Positions 34,837 to 44,960 of a stretch of DNA of 64,000 nt are shown here, in pieces. A program made the translations under genes and the position numbers. The stretch covers positions 92,071,998 through 92,135,997 of the forward strand of contig OW121743.1 in the NCBI GenBank assembly GCA_933228675.1, written 5' to 3'. Numbering within the stretch: position 1 is the first letter of the stretch; each line of letters begins with the position of its first letter. The notes under the pieces were generated by a model. That model did no database searches. It saw only the letters and a list, made by a program, of their open reading frames with translations, and had not been told where the DNA came from. Source of the stretch: Stomorhina lunata (lineage: Eukaryota > Arthropoda > Insecta > Diptera > Rhiniidae).

Positions 34837-35475
34837 GGGCCAAATTACCGCATTCGATATCGATCGAAAACTCAGGGGCGAAATTACGGCATTCGATATC
34901 GATCGAAATTTAAGATATTTTCAAAACATTTGTATATCATACTTTAAGTATAATCAAAATTATTCAAAAGATGCTCAGTTTACTTTATATTTTTTGTAGT
35001 TATTTGCCAAAAGATGACCAATAGTAAAAGTGTTTTAATTGAACTATATGTTTTTAAAAACGAATCAGAAGGGATAACAAATTTCAATAAACTTTTTGCA
35101 TCGAAGTAACTTTGAACATCCCTAAAGTATACTTCACAATATTTGCTTAAAAGTCTGAGTTTTCGATCGATATCGAATGCGGTAATTTGACCCCAGACTT
35201 TTAAGCAAATATTGTGAGGTATATACTTTAGGGATTTTCAAAGTAACTTCAATGCAAAAAGTTTTTTGAAATTTGGTATTTATTTTGATTCGTTTTTTAA
35301 AACATAAAGTTCAATTACAACTCTTTTATTATTGTTCATCTTTTGGCAAATAACTTAAAAAAATATAGTAAACTGGGCATCTTTTAAATAGTTTTGATTA
35401 TCCTTAAAGTATGCTATACAAATGTTTTGAAAATATCTAAGATTTCGATCGATATCGAATGCCGTAAATTGGTCC
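34837..35475 (-). mobile_element. Outer alpha MITE, split by a second alpha
   Basis: The pieces 34837-34875 (39 bp) and 35197-35475 (279 bp) add to exactly 318 bp, the size of an intact alpha. Outer flanks are CTG at 34834-34836 and CTG at 35476-35478, a perfect 3-bp duplication. It is in the opposite orientation to the copy inserted in it. Confidence 0.92.
34876..35193 (+). mobile_element. Inner alpha MITE, 318 bp, nested
   Basis: Ends GGGCGAAATTACGGCATTCG and CGAATGCGGTAATTTGACCC. Flanked by CAG at 34873-34875 and CAG at 35194-35196; removing element plus one CAG restores the outer alpha sequence AAAACTCAGACTTTTAAGC exactly. This proves transposition with a 3-bp CAG duplication. The inner and outer copies lie in opposite orientation, so the region can fold into a hairpin with arms of about 270 bp. 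Confidence 0.95.
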
Positions 35476-35478
35476 CTG

Positions 35479-36904
35479 ATGAAAATTGTGGGAGAGGCTT
35501 TGCATTTTATTCAAGCGGTAAACGCTTTTGGCGAGTGATCTAAGTAGAATGAGAGTGGGACTCTTCCCCTTTTCTGATGATTATTTCTGCCCTCTATGTT
35601 AATTAGTTCTGTTCAGTTTGTCCAACAAATTTAAAGGTACCCTTTCAAATTTGTTTTTCCATAAATCCTCAAAATAGCATTTCCTTTAAATAAAAGAAAT
35701 TACTTAACGACACATCCAATAAATCTGTTAAATTTCTTCCAACTCACTAACCATATGTCACCAAAAAAGTTGTTAAATGTTTGAAGAAACATTAAAATTC
35801 CTCAATTACTATTAATGTGTCTTAATTACCATTTGAGTAACTTGTGAAAATTCGAATACAAATTGTCTGCACTCCATTGATGCATATCATATTTTATACA
35901 TGTGGACAACATCCCATGAGGAGTGATTAAACATTTGTTTAGACACTTGTTTATAATCATTTGCCATAATCCACAAGAAATCAGTAATTGATTAAAGCCA
36001 AATGTCGCACAGTCAAAACCAAAAATGTGACATAAAATTACTGGCGTCAATAACGAAATTCTGCACTTAATGGAAATTAAACTTTTTTGTAGTAAGCAAT
36101 CTTTAGCATTCTGTTGAATACATTGTTGCACTTAAATGTTGCAGCATCTCCTACAATATGACTTATGTGAAATTTTAATTTTAATGATCTTTTAAATTTT
36201 TTGCAATTTAAACTATATTTATGCTTCATTAAATTAAACATTACTTTTGCATGCCACTTAATTATTGATTTGTACATTCACTCTACTAAAAATTATACAT
36301 ATCCCGTTTTGTTAGCCTAACGATAATATCCATATAAATCTCAATTAAATAGTTTTTATTTATTGCAAGTATCCGTCAATAAGAAAAAAAATTCATGGCA
36401 AAAGACAAAAAGCCAAAATAACCACTCAAACCATTAAAGATTGAAAAATATTGAATCTGGTTGTGGCAAATTATAGTCAATATTATTTTACTACCATTTC
36501 CATCCATCCATCCTATTAAAGAAGTTAAGTATTTTTGTTTTCCTCATTTTCCAAAGAAAGAAAAAAAGTTGTGAATTTATTTAAGCAAAAAAATATCTCA
36601 AACTTGTTTGACAAAATTCACACACTTTTCGTTGCAACATACAACCTACTCAAGTTGTCTTTAAATTATCTTGTCTATCGTTCAGGTTTGTGACAGAATG
36701 AAGCGTTTTAAATACAAAAGGAGCTATCGGAAGTGTAAAAAAATGTCTTTTGCATTCAGTGAGTTTGTAAAATTTTGAAAAGTCTTGAGCTTGTTAAACA
36801 ATATAATTCCTTGTAAAGGAAATTTCAATCTTTAAATTTTACTAAACAAATTAAAAATATACAAACTTAAGATGTTAAAAAAAACTTAAAATTAATTTAA
36901 TTAA
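35479..36904. other. Intron stretch without recognised features
   Basis: AT-rich unique sequence. Frames at 35826-36131 and 36077-36277 (minus) have no recognised domain. Nothing else supported. Confidence 0.5.
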
Positions 36905-36909
36905 CAGTT

Positions 36910-38680
36910 CCAAACATCGATATCGATGGAAATGTAAGATATTTAAGGAACATTTGTATAGCATGCTTAGATATTTTCGATACAGACATTTTTTTATAGA
37001 ATTTTTTTTTTTTTTATAAAAATATTTTTCTTTGGAAAATTTTTCGAAAAAAAAAAATATTTTTTAACAAAATTTTTCGAAAAAAATTTTGACTTAAAAT
37101 AAATGAAAAAGAAAATCTTCTTTCTTTTTGATAAAAAAAGTTTTTATAGAAAAAATTTTGGTAAAAAAATTTTCTATAGAAAAATTTTTGATAAGAAAGT
37201 TTTTTATAGAAAAATTTTTGGAAAAAAAATTTTTGATAATAAAAATTTCTATAGAAATATTATTGATAAACAAAAACTCACGAACAAAAAAATTTTTGAT
37301 GAAAAATTTTATATAGAAAAAATTTATTCTATAGCTAAATTTTTGATAAAAAAAAATAGACATTTTTGATGAAAAATTTTATATAGAAAAAATTTATTCT
37401 ATAGACAAATTTTTGATAAAAAATTATATATAGAAAAATTTTTGATTAAAAATTGTCTGTAAAATTTTTGATGAAAAAATTTTCTATAAAAAAATGTTTG
37501 ATAAAAAAATGTTTGATAAAAAAATGTTTGATAAAAAAATGTTCTATAGAAAAATTTTTGATAAAAAAATTTTTTTTTAAAAATTTTTTATAAAAAAATT
37601 TTGTATGGAATAATTTCTGATAAGTAAATTTTCTATAGAAAAATTTTTGATAAAAAAAATTTGTATAAAAAAATTTTTGATAAAAAAAATTTTGAATAGA
37701 AAAATGTTTAAAAAAAAATTTTCTTTAGAAAAATTTTCAATAAAAAAATTTTTTGATAAAAAAATTTTATATAGAAAAATGTTTGATCAAAAAATTTTCT
37801 ATAGAACAATTTTAGATCAAAAAATTTTCTATAGAACAATTTTAGATAAAAAAATTTTCTAGAGAAATTTTTTTGAAAATTTTTGATAAAAAAAATTTTC
37901 TAGAGAAATTTTTTTTGAAAATTTTTAATAAAAAATTTTTTAATACAAAAATTTTACATAGAAAAATATTCTATACAAAAATTGTTGATAAAAAAATTTT
38001 CTATAGAAAAATTTTTGATAAAAAAAATTTCTATTGAAATAAAAAAATTTTCTATAGAAAAATTTTTGAGAAAAAAATTTTCTATAGAAAAATCTTTAAA
38101 AAAATATTTTCTATAGAAAAATATTTAATGAAAAATTTTCTATAGAAAAATCTTTTATAAAAAAATTTTCTATAAAAAAATTTTCTATAGAAAAATATTT
38201 GATAAAAAAAATTTTCCATAGAAATTTTTTTTTAATTTCTATAGAAAATATTCTGATAAAAAAATTCTCCATAGAAAAATTTTTGATAAAAAAAAATTTT
38301 ATAGAAAAATTTCTGATAAAAAGTTTTCTATAGAAAAATTTTTTGTTAATAAAATTTTTTGTGGAAAAATTTTTGACAAAAAAAAAATTGTATAAAAAAA
38401 TTTTCTATAGAAAAATTTTTGATAAAAAAATTTTGTGTAGAAAAATTTTTGATAAAAAAATTTTTCAAAAAAAAAAAAAATATTTTGATAAATAAACGTT
38501 TTCTTTTTTAAACATTAGAACTACACATTGAAAAAATACCTATTTAAAAGAAAGTAAAAAAACGGCAACTCTGTTTTATTAAACTTTTTGCAAAATAAAT
38601 TATTTTGAAAATCCCTAAAGTATGTTAAAAAATATTTGCTTAAAAGTCTAAGTTTTCGATTAATATCGAATGTTTGCAAC
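36910..38680 (-). mobile_element. Beta MITE (reverse) whose interior is a satellite array
   Basis: The left flank 36910-36965 (ATCGATATCGATGGAAATGT, AAGATATTT, ACATTTGTATAGCATGCTTA) is the reverse complement of the beta right end. The right flank 38575-38680 (TTAAACTTTTTGCAAAATAA, ATTATTTTGAAAATCCCTAA, AGTATGTTAAAAAATATTTG) is the reverse complement of the beta left end. Between them is about 1.55 kb of 30-31 bp satellite instead of the usual ~200 bp interior. Total about 1.77 kb against about 0.3 kb for a normal beta. Confidence 0.8.
36980..38515. repeat. ~30-bp satellite array inside a beta MITE
   Basis: Units of TTTTCTATAGAAAAATTTTT plus GATAAAAAAA, about 50 degenerate copies, related to the 31-bp array at 6660-9767 (GATAAAAAAATTTTTCTATA). 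Open frames at 37094-37369 on both strands and 37647-37862 are repeat translations. Confidence 0.93.
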
Positions 38681-38689
38681 CAGATCTCT

Positions 38690-38865
38690 AGTGCTCTATC
38701 TCTCCACAATTTCCACAGCTCATAACACAAAACACCCCTCAGGTCCCTTCAAATATAGAATGTAATATTGCGTCATGAGTATCTGACTTCGGGGCTGATT
38801 TTGCTGGTTGCCTGAGCTTTATATATGACTTGTCGTAACTTATCCATTTTTCATCATAAGCAACG
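38690..38865 (-). pseudogene. Mariner transposase relic (first catalytic Asp region)
   Basis: Minus-strand translation gives DEKWISYDKSYIKLRQPAKS then APKSDTHDAILHS, and after a frame change GVLCYELWKLW. This matches the mariner segment around the first catalytic aspartate (DEKWI.YDN...), the Pro/Ser linker, and the CIWWD..GV.YYELL block. Frames are broken, with an in-frame stop. It lies immediately beside the satellite-bearing beta element. Confidence 0.75.
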
Positions 38866-39327
38866 GTAAGATAGAAAAATTACTTATTTTTATTGATTGA
38901 ACACAAAACATCTTTTTTAGGCCCAAAATTTGACTTTATTATAGCTATTGAAATGAATGTGTGATTACACTTTATCGTCTATTGAATACCTCATTAAGAT
39001 GACAGTTTATTCTTCAAAATACCATATTTGTTATTATTGGCACAAATCATATGTTGTCTTAATAAACACTATTAACTTGTGTACCCAATATATTCTTTGT
39101 TGGGGAAGGAAAGTTTCCCATATTTTTACCAAACTACTTTCAATGACCAAAATTTGTATTGCAAAATAGTACGAAAGCTATACCTTGTATAGGCGGTGAA
39201 ACTTCCCGAGTTAAGTATGAAGTTTCTTTAATAAATGCTGCCCTAGTTGATGAACTATTTAGATCCCTTTCCAAGACCGATTGGGGTACAATTATACATA
39301 AATATATTCTAAATATCATCAAATCAG
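38866..39327. other. Stretch with possible Penelope-adjacent homology
   Basis: TTCAAAATACCATATTTGTT then ATTATTGGCACAAATC at 39015-39050 resembles TTCAAAATACCGTATTTGTT ATTATTGACACAAAC at 56135-56170, just downstream of the 55.8-kb Penelope-like copy. This suggests a shared element body. The 39159-39359 frame is not supported as a gene. Confidence 0.4.
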
Positions 39328-39467
39328 GAGCCGACTTGCCTCATTTGATATCCATCTAAAACTCAGACTTTTAAGCAAATATTATGTAACTAGCATTTTT
39401 TCAAAATAATTTATTTTTTAAAAACTGTTTCTAAAATATCAGCATTTCGAGTGCGGAGACTTGACTC
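39328..39467 (+). mobile_element. Beta MITE, internally deleted (140 bp)
   Basis: Left end GAGCCGACTTGCCTCATTTG after CAG; left interior AAAACTCAGACTTTTAAGCA, AATATTATGTAACTAGC; right end ATTTCGAGTGCGGAGACTTGACTC before CTG (39468-39470). The middle of the element is missing. Its right CTG is also the left target duplication of the following alpha. Confidence 0.7.
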
Positions 39468-39470
39468 CTG

Positions 39471-39790
39471 GGGCCAAATTACCGCATTCGATATCGATTG
39501 AAAGCTCAGACTTTTAAGCGAATAGTGTAAAGTATCCTTTAGGGATGTTAAAAGTTACTTCGATGCAAAAAGTTTATTGAAATTTTATTATCCATTTTTA
39601 TTCGTTTTTAAAAAACATATATGTAGTTCAATTAAAACTCTTTTACTCTTTATTGTTCATCTTTTGGCAAATAACTTATATAGTAAACTGTACATCTTTT
39701 AAATAATTTTGATGATCCTTAAAGTATGCTATACAAATGTTTTGAAAATTTCTAAAATTTCTATCGATATCGAAAGCCGTAATTTGGCCC
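39471..39790 (-). mobile_element. Alpha MITE, 320 bp
   Basis: Ends GGGCCAAATTACCGCATTCG and CGAAAGCCGTAATTTGGCCC, flanked by a perfect CTG duplication (39468-39470 and 39791-39793). Orientation is opposite to the 18722 copy. Confidence 0.92.
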
Positions 39791-39803
39791 CTGGTAAGAT
39801 CAG

Positions 39804-40086
39804 GGGTCAAATCGCTGCATTCGATAGCGATTGAAAACTCAAACTTTTAAGCAAATATTGTGTAACATAACTTAGGGGTTTTGACAATAATTTATTTTTC
39901 AAAATGTTTAATGAAATTTGATATCTTAATACATCCTTTGTTTGTCAAAACATTTGGTTTAAATGAAATTATATTACTATCAGGGAACTTTTGAAAAAAG
40001 TAGAGAACCTTGTTCGTCATATATTATTATATGCTAAATGCTTCTGAAATTCATTTCAGTCGATATCGAATGCATCGCTTTGGCCC
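39804..40086 (+). mobile_element. Beta MITE, 283 bp
   Basis: Ends GGGTCAAATCGCTGCATTCG and CGAATGCATCGCTTTGGCCC. Flanked by CAG (39801-39803) and CTG (40087-40089), which match only as CWG. Best preserved terminal sequence of the beta family here; no open frame. Confidence 0.87.
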
Positions 40087-40403
40087 CTGATTTCACTTTT
40101 GTATCACCATGTAATTCTTCAGGAAATTAATTTTAATTTTTTATAGTTTATTGTTTGCATCACGATTCTCCTTATTAGCAAACAATGTTTTTTCCCTGTC
40201 TTCAAACATTTTAAATAATTTTCACAACAAGTTTATATTATTGTTATGATAAGCTGATAATAATTTCCTGTATAATTTTAAGTGCATTTGGAAATCTGTG
40301 AGTTTCTTTAAAAGAAAATAACTAAATTATTAAATTACCCCGATTTGCTTACTATGTTACAAACGGCTATAAATCAGAAAAATTTGAAAGCTTTTTGAAA
40401 TAA

Positions 40404-40515
40404 TAACCCCTAATTCATAAACGAATTATAAAATTATCAAAAACTTATAGTAGAAATTTTATTATGAAAATTTGAATTATGAGCTAGTTATATTTTGCTT
40501 ATGAATTAGGGGTTA
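40404..40515. repeat. 112-bp inverted-repeat element
   Basis: TAACCCCTAATTCATAA at 40404-40420 and its exact reverse complement at 40499-40515 bracket about 78 bp. Could be a tiny MITE; no target duplication beyond TA/TAA is certain. Confidence 0.6.
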
Positions 40516-42005
40516 AATTTATAGGTATCGTAGTTTTACTGCAAACTTCAAATTGTATAAATGGTAGAAAATTTTTAAAAATTAATTTATAAAATTTTTA
40601 ACAATTTTTCTTTAAACAACGAAACGTTTCAAATTTATATAATAAGGCATTTGAAGTAAATATCTAATTTTTAATAATCCTATGAAATAAAAAATTTTCA
40701 TATTTGCTGTTATCTAAACAAAATTTTTAACACATGCGCTTTTAAAAGCAAATTTTTCTATTGTCTAAAAACTACTGAATATGTTGTTTTCAATAATTTT
40801 TAACAATCAATTTGCCGCCTACTATATTAGGCATAACCAAGACAACTAACATAAATGTAAATTTATTTTATAATGCATAAACTGTCATTTCGACACGGAC
40901 ATTCACATGCCAAATAAATAAATAGGCGTAGCTGAAATTTAACGAGTTAACAAATAAAAAGCTTTAAACGAATATAATAATAGAACAAGATAAATATTGC
41001 ACAAATTTTCTTGAAAAATTAAACTTTATTCATTGAAGTTTGTGTCTTAAGTCTTTTGTTTTAAGTCAAGCAAATTCTATTATATGTTTGTTGTCTAAGT
41101 CTTTTAAAATTGTTCTGAAATGTAAGTTTTTTAAAAATCATAAATCAGTCCTGACGGACCACATGTGCCTTAAGTCTTTTTAAGCAAAACCAAGAAACTT
41201 AAAAAACATGTGTCTTAAGTCTTTTGATATTTAATTTGTATTTAACAAATTTTTGAAATTAATTTATTATCTCTTTAAATATAGCTAAATTGAAAACGAT
41301 TTGTGTTTAAAGTGATTTAATAAATTAAAAACTTAACTTAAATATATTTTATAACCAATTTATGAAACTTCATATAAACATATAGGGTTTATTTATATGA
41401 AATTTTATAAATTTTTTATAAAATGAATATGTATTTTAGCATTTATTTCTTACAATAATAAAAACTTTGATATATTAAGCCATCAAAGTCTTATCAAAAT
41501 ATCATTTGAGTTTTTATTTAATCGTAAAATATACATTTAATGATTAATCTATGAGCTAATGGTCTAATTCATTCAATCTTTCATATGAGTATGTGGATTA
41601 AAATATGTATAAATATTAATTTCAAGATTTTCAGATTTTGAAGTGGTTTGAAAATGCTTACAAGTATTATATGCAAATTGTATTTATAACTCACAAACGC
41701 AAAAACTAAGATCAAAGGAAGCAAGACAAATGTCTTTCCCATTATAGCGTTATCAATGATTGGCATTTAATGAGTCAAAATAGTTTTCTTCTGCTGAAAA
41801 CACAACTGGTCATAGAAACATATAATTATTTTTTTTTTCTTCAAAAAGATAAGAAGAAACATTTTTTACATTATGGAGAAAAAAGAGTCCTGATAAAAAA
41901 AGACTTTCTAAAAATGGATACACTAGTAAGCTAAAATAGAAAAACCAAATATCAATATAAAAGGTATGATTTGTGTTTAGCCTTAGGCTTCAGTTTCAGA
42001 GGTTA
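40516..42005. other. AT-rich intron stretch holding the K cluster
   Basis: Apart from the K motif cluster at 41046-41226, nothing is recognised. The 41581-41766 minus frame is hydrophobic and short, with no known relative. Confidence 0.45.
41046..41226 (+). repeat. K motif cluster, four plus-strand copies
   Basis: Cores at 41046-41058, about 41093 (CTAAGTCTTTTA), 41169 (CTTAAGTCTTTTT) and 41214-41226, spaced about 45-75 bp. TGACGGACCACATGTGCCTT at 41153 is echoed in reverse at 45690-45705 near the opposing cluster. The cluster lies 0.8 kb left of a satellite array whose right side has the inverted cluster. Confidence 0.6.
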
Positions 42006-43502
42006 TCCCAGAAAATTTTACAATAGAAAAATAAGAAAATTTTGCAGAATTTTACTATAGAAAAATAGGAAAATTTTGCAAAATTTTACTATAGAAAAAT
42101 AGGAAAATTTTGCAAAATTTTACTATAGAAAAATAGGAAAATTTTGCAAAATTTTACTATAGAAAAATAGGAAAATTTTGCAAAATTTTACTATAGAAAA
42201 ATAGGAAAATTTTGCAAAATTTTACTATAGAAAAATAGGAAAATTTTGCAAAATTTTACTATAGAAAAATAGGAAAATTTTGCAAAATTTTACTATAGAA
42301 AAATAGGAAAATTTTGCAAAATTTTACTATAGAAAAATAGGAAAATTTTGCAAAATTTTACTATAGAAAAATAGGAAAATTTTGCAAAATTTTACTATAG
42401 AAAAATAGGAAAATTTTGCAAAATTTTACTATAGAAAAATAGGAAAATTTTGCAAAATTTTACTATAGAAAAATAGGAAAATTTTGCAAAATTTTACTAT
42501 AGAAAAATAGGAAAATTTTGCAAAATTTTACTATAGAAAAATAGGAAAATTTTGCAAAATTTTACTATAGAAAAATAGGAAAATTTTGCAAAATTTTACT
42601 ATAGAAAAATAGGAAAATTTTGCAAAATTTTACTATAGAAAAATAGGAAAATTTTGCAAAATTTTACTATAGAAAAATAGGAAAATTTTGCAAAATTTTA
42701 CTATAGAAAAATAGAAAAATTTTGCAAAATTTTACTATAGAAAAATAGGAAAATTTTGCAAAATTTTACTATAGAAAAATAGGAAAATTTTGCAAAATTT
42801 TACTATAGAAAAATAGGAAAATTTTGCAAAATTTTACTATAAAAAATAGTAAAATTTTGAAAATTTTACTATAGAAAAATAGTAAAATTTTGAAAATTTT
42901 ACTTTAGAAGAATAGTAAAATTTTAAAAATTTTATTTTGGAAAAATAATAAAATTTTGAAAATTTTACTTTAGAAAAAAAAAATAGTAAAATTTTGAAAA
43001 TTTTACTACAGAAAAATAGTAAAATTTTAAATAGTAAAATTTTAAAAATTTTACTTTAGAAAAATAGGAAAATTTTGAAAATTTTACTTTAGAAAAATAG
43101 TAAAATTTTGAAAATTTTACTTTAGAAAAAAGTAGTAAAATTTTGAAAATTTTACTTCAGAAAAAAAATAGTAAAATTTTGAAAATTTTACTTTAGAAAA
43201 ATAGTAAAATTTTGAAAATTCTACTTTAGAAAAACAGTAAAGTTTTGAAAATTTACTATAGAAAAATAGTAAAATTATGAAAATTTTACTACAGAAAAAT
43301 AGTAAAATTTTAAAAATTTTGCTATAGAAAAATAGTAAAATTTTAAAAATTTTACTTTAGTAAAATAGTAAAATTTTGAAAATTTTACTTTAGGAAAATG
43401 GTAAAATTTTGAAAATTTTATTTTAGAAAAATAGTAATATTTTGCAAAATTTTACTATAGAAAACTAGTAAAATTTTGAAAATTTTACTATAGTAAAATT
43501 TT
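42006..43502. repeat. 34-bp satellite array in yellow intron, left part
   Basis: From 42010 to 42840 about 24 nearly identical 34-bp units, TTTTGCAAAATTTTACTATA plus GAAAAATAGGAAAA, differ from the 12-14 kb array mainly by GTAAAA becoming GGAAAA. From 42840 to 43500 units are 33 bp and more diverged (TTTTGAAAATTTTACTTTAG). The array is interrupted at 43503 by a mobile element. Confidence 0.97.
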
Positions 43503-43926
43503 CATAGATGGGCATTTTTCAGTACCAGTACTTTTGCAGTAAACAAAATATTGCAAAAATACTGAAAATTTTTACTGATTACTGAAAATACGTTTCAGTA
43601 AATTATAAACCAGTAACCAGTAATTATAAAATTTACATGAAATCAATTAAGATTTCAATGTTTATCTCTGAACTTAGCAGACCAATTAATCGGATACTTT
43701 ACCAAAATAATAAGGAAGTATTTTTACATCGATCTGTACAAGTTTCAGATCAGAGCTATTTACTGAAATTCAAATTTATCTCAAGTAAAATTTTATATCT
43801 ACTAATAAACCTTTCATAATTTACTGTTTACTGAAATCGTTTTCAGTAATCAGTAAAGTTTTTTCAGTACTTTTGCAATATTTTCTTTACTGCAAAAGTA
43901 CTGGTACTGAAAAATGCCCATCTATG
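43503..43926. mobile_element. hAT-like MITE, 424 bp, inserted in satellite
   Basis: Terminal inverted repeats start CATAGATGGGCATTTTTCAG; the first 41 bp are perfect and imperfect pairing continues to about 110 bp. An 8-bp duplication AAAATTTT flanks it (43495-43502 and 43927-43934); removing the element and one copy restores a normal satellite unit. An 8-bp duplication and the TGGGCA terminal word fit the hAT superfamily. The internal 60-residue frame (43637-43819) shows no transposase feature, so it is non-autonomous. Confidence 0.93.
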
Positions 43927-44960
43927 AAAATTTTGAAAATTTTACTTTAGAAAAAAAAGTAAAATTTTGAAAATTTTACTTTAGAAAAATTGTAAAATTT
44001 ATAAAATTATGCTATAAAAAAATAGCAAAATTTTGAAAATTTTACTATAAAATTCGTAAGAATTTTACTTAATAAAATAGTAAAATTTTGAAAATTTTCT
44101 TATATAAAAATAGTAAAACTTTAAAAATTTTCTTATAATATATATAAAAAATAGTAAAATTTTGAAAATTTTTCTATAAAAAAATAGTAAACTTTTGAAA
44201 TTACTTTTGAATTTTACTTAATAAAATAGTAAAATTTTGAAAATTTTCTTATATAAAAATAGTAAAATTTTAAAAATTTTCTTATAAAAAAATAGTAAAA
44301 TTTTGAAAATTTTCTTATAAAAAAATAGTAAAATTTTGAAAATTTTTCTGTAAAAAAATAGTAAAATTTTGAAAATTTTTCTATAAAAATATAGTAAAAT
44401 TTTGAAAATTTTTCTATATAAAAATTGTAAAATTTGAACATTTTTCTACATTAAAATTGTAAAATTGTAAAAATGTTCCTATATAAAACTAGTAAAATTT
44501 TAAAAATTTTTCTATAAGAAAATTTTGTAGATATTCCTTTAAAAAAAATTTGTAAATTTTCTCTTATAAATTTAGAAATATTTTGAAAATTTTCTCATAC
44601 AAAAGTTATAAAATTTTGAAAATGTTTCTATATAAAAATAGTAAAATTTTTAAAATTTTCCTTTTGAAAAAAAGTAAAATTTCATAGTAAATAAATTAAA
44701 AATATTAGAAAATTTCAACAATTTTATAAAATTTAATAATTTTCGAAAATATTCTTGAAAAAAATGTTTAAATTTTCCATATAAAAATGTTAAAATTTTC
44801 CTATATAAAATTAGTAATATTTTGAAAATTTTCTTATGTAAAAAATATAAAAATTTTGAAAAATTTTCTATGTAAAAAAAGTAAAATTTCCTTTGTTAAA
44901 ATATCAACATTTTAAAATTTTTTTGTAAGTAGTAAAATTTTTAAAAATTTCTCATAAAGA
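43927..44960. repeat. 33-bp satellite array in yellow intron, right part
   Basis: Continuation of the interrupted array with units like AAAATAGTAAAATTTTGAAA plus ATTTTTCTATAA. Best block 44220-44430; the right end fades by about 44960. The minus frame 44214-44441 is a repeat translation. Confidence 0.93.

Noticed and set aside
18722..35475. Reading the ATCGAT/TTCGATATCGATCGAA palindromes as DREF or BEAF-type boundary sites
   Set aside because: The words are part of the MITE terminal repeats and recur only at element ends; no evidence for regulatory use.
33553..37862. Lys/Phe/Ile-rich ORFs within satellites (33553-33804, 37094-37369, 37647-37862)
   Set aside because: Periodic translations of AT-rich tandem units with no stop in one frame; they appear on both strands and have no start context.
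39159..39359. 66-residue plus-strand ORF and the overlapping 60-residue minus ORF
   Set aside because: It extends into a beta MITE and shows no recognisable product; possibly part of an old element.
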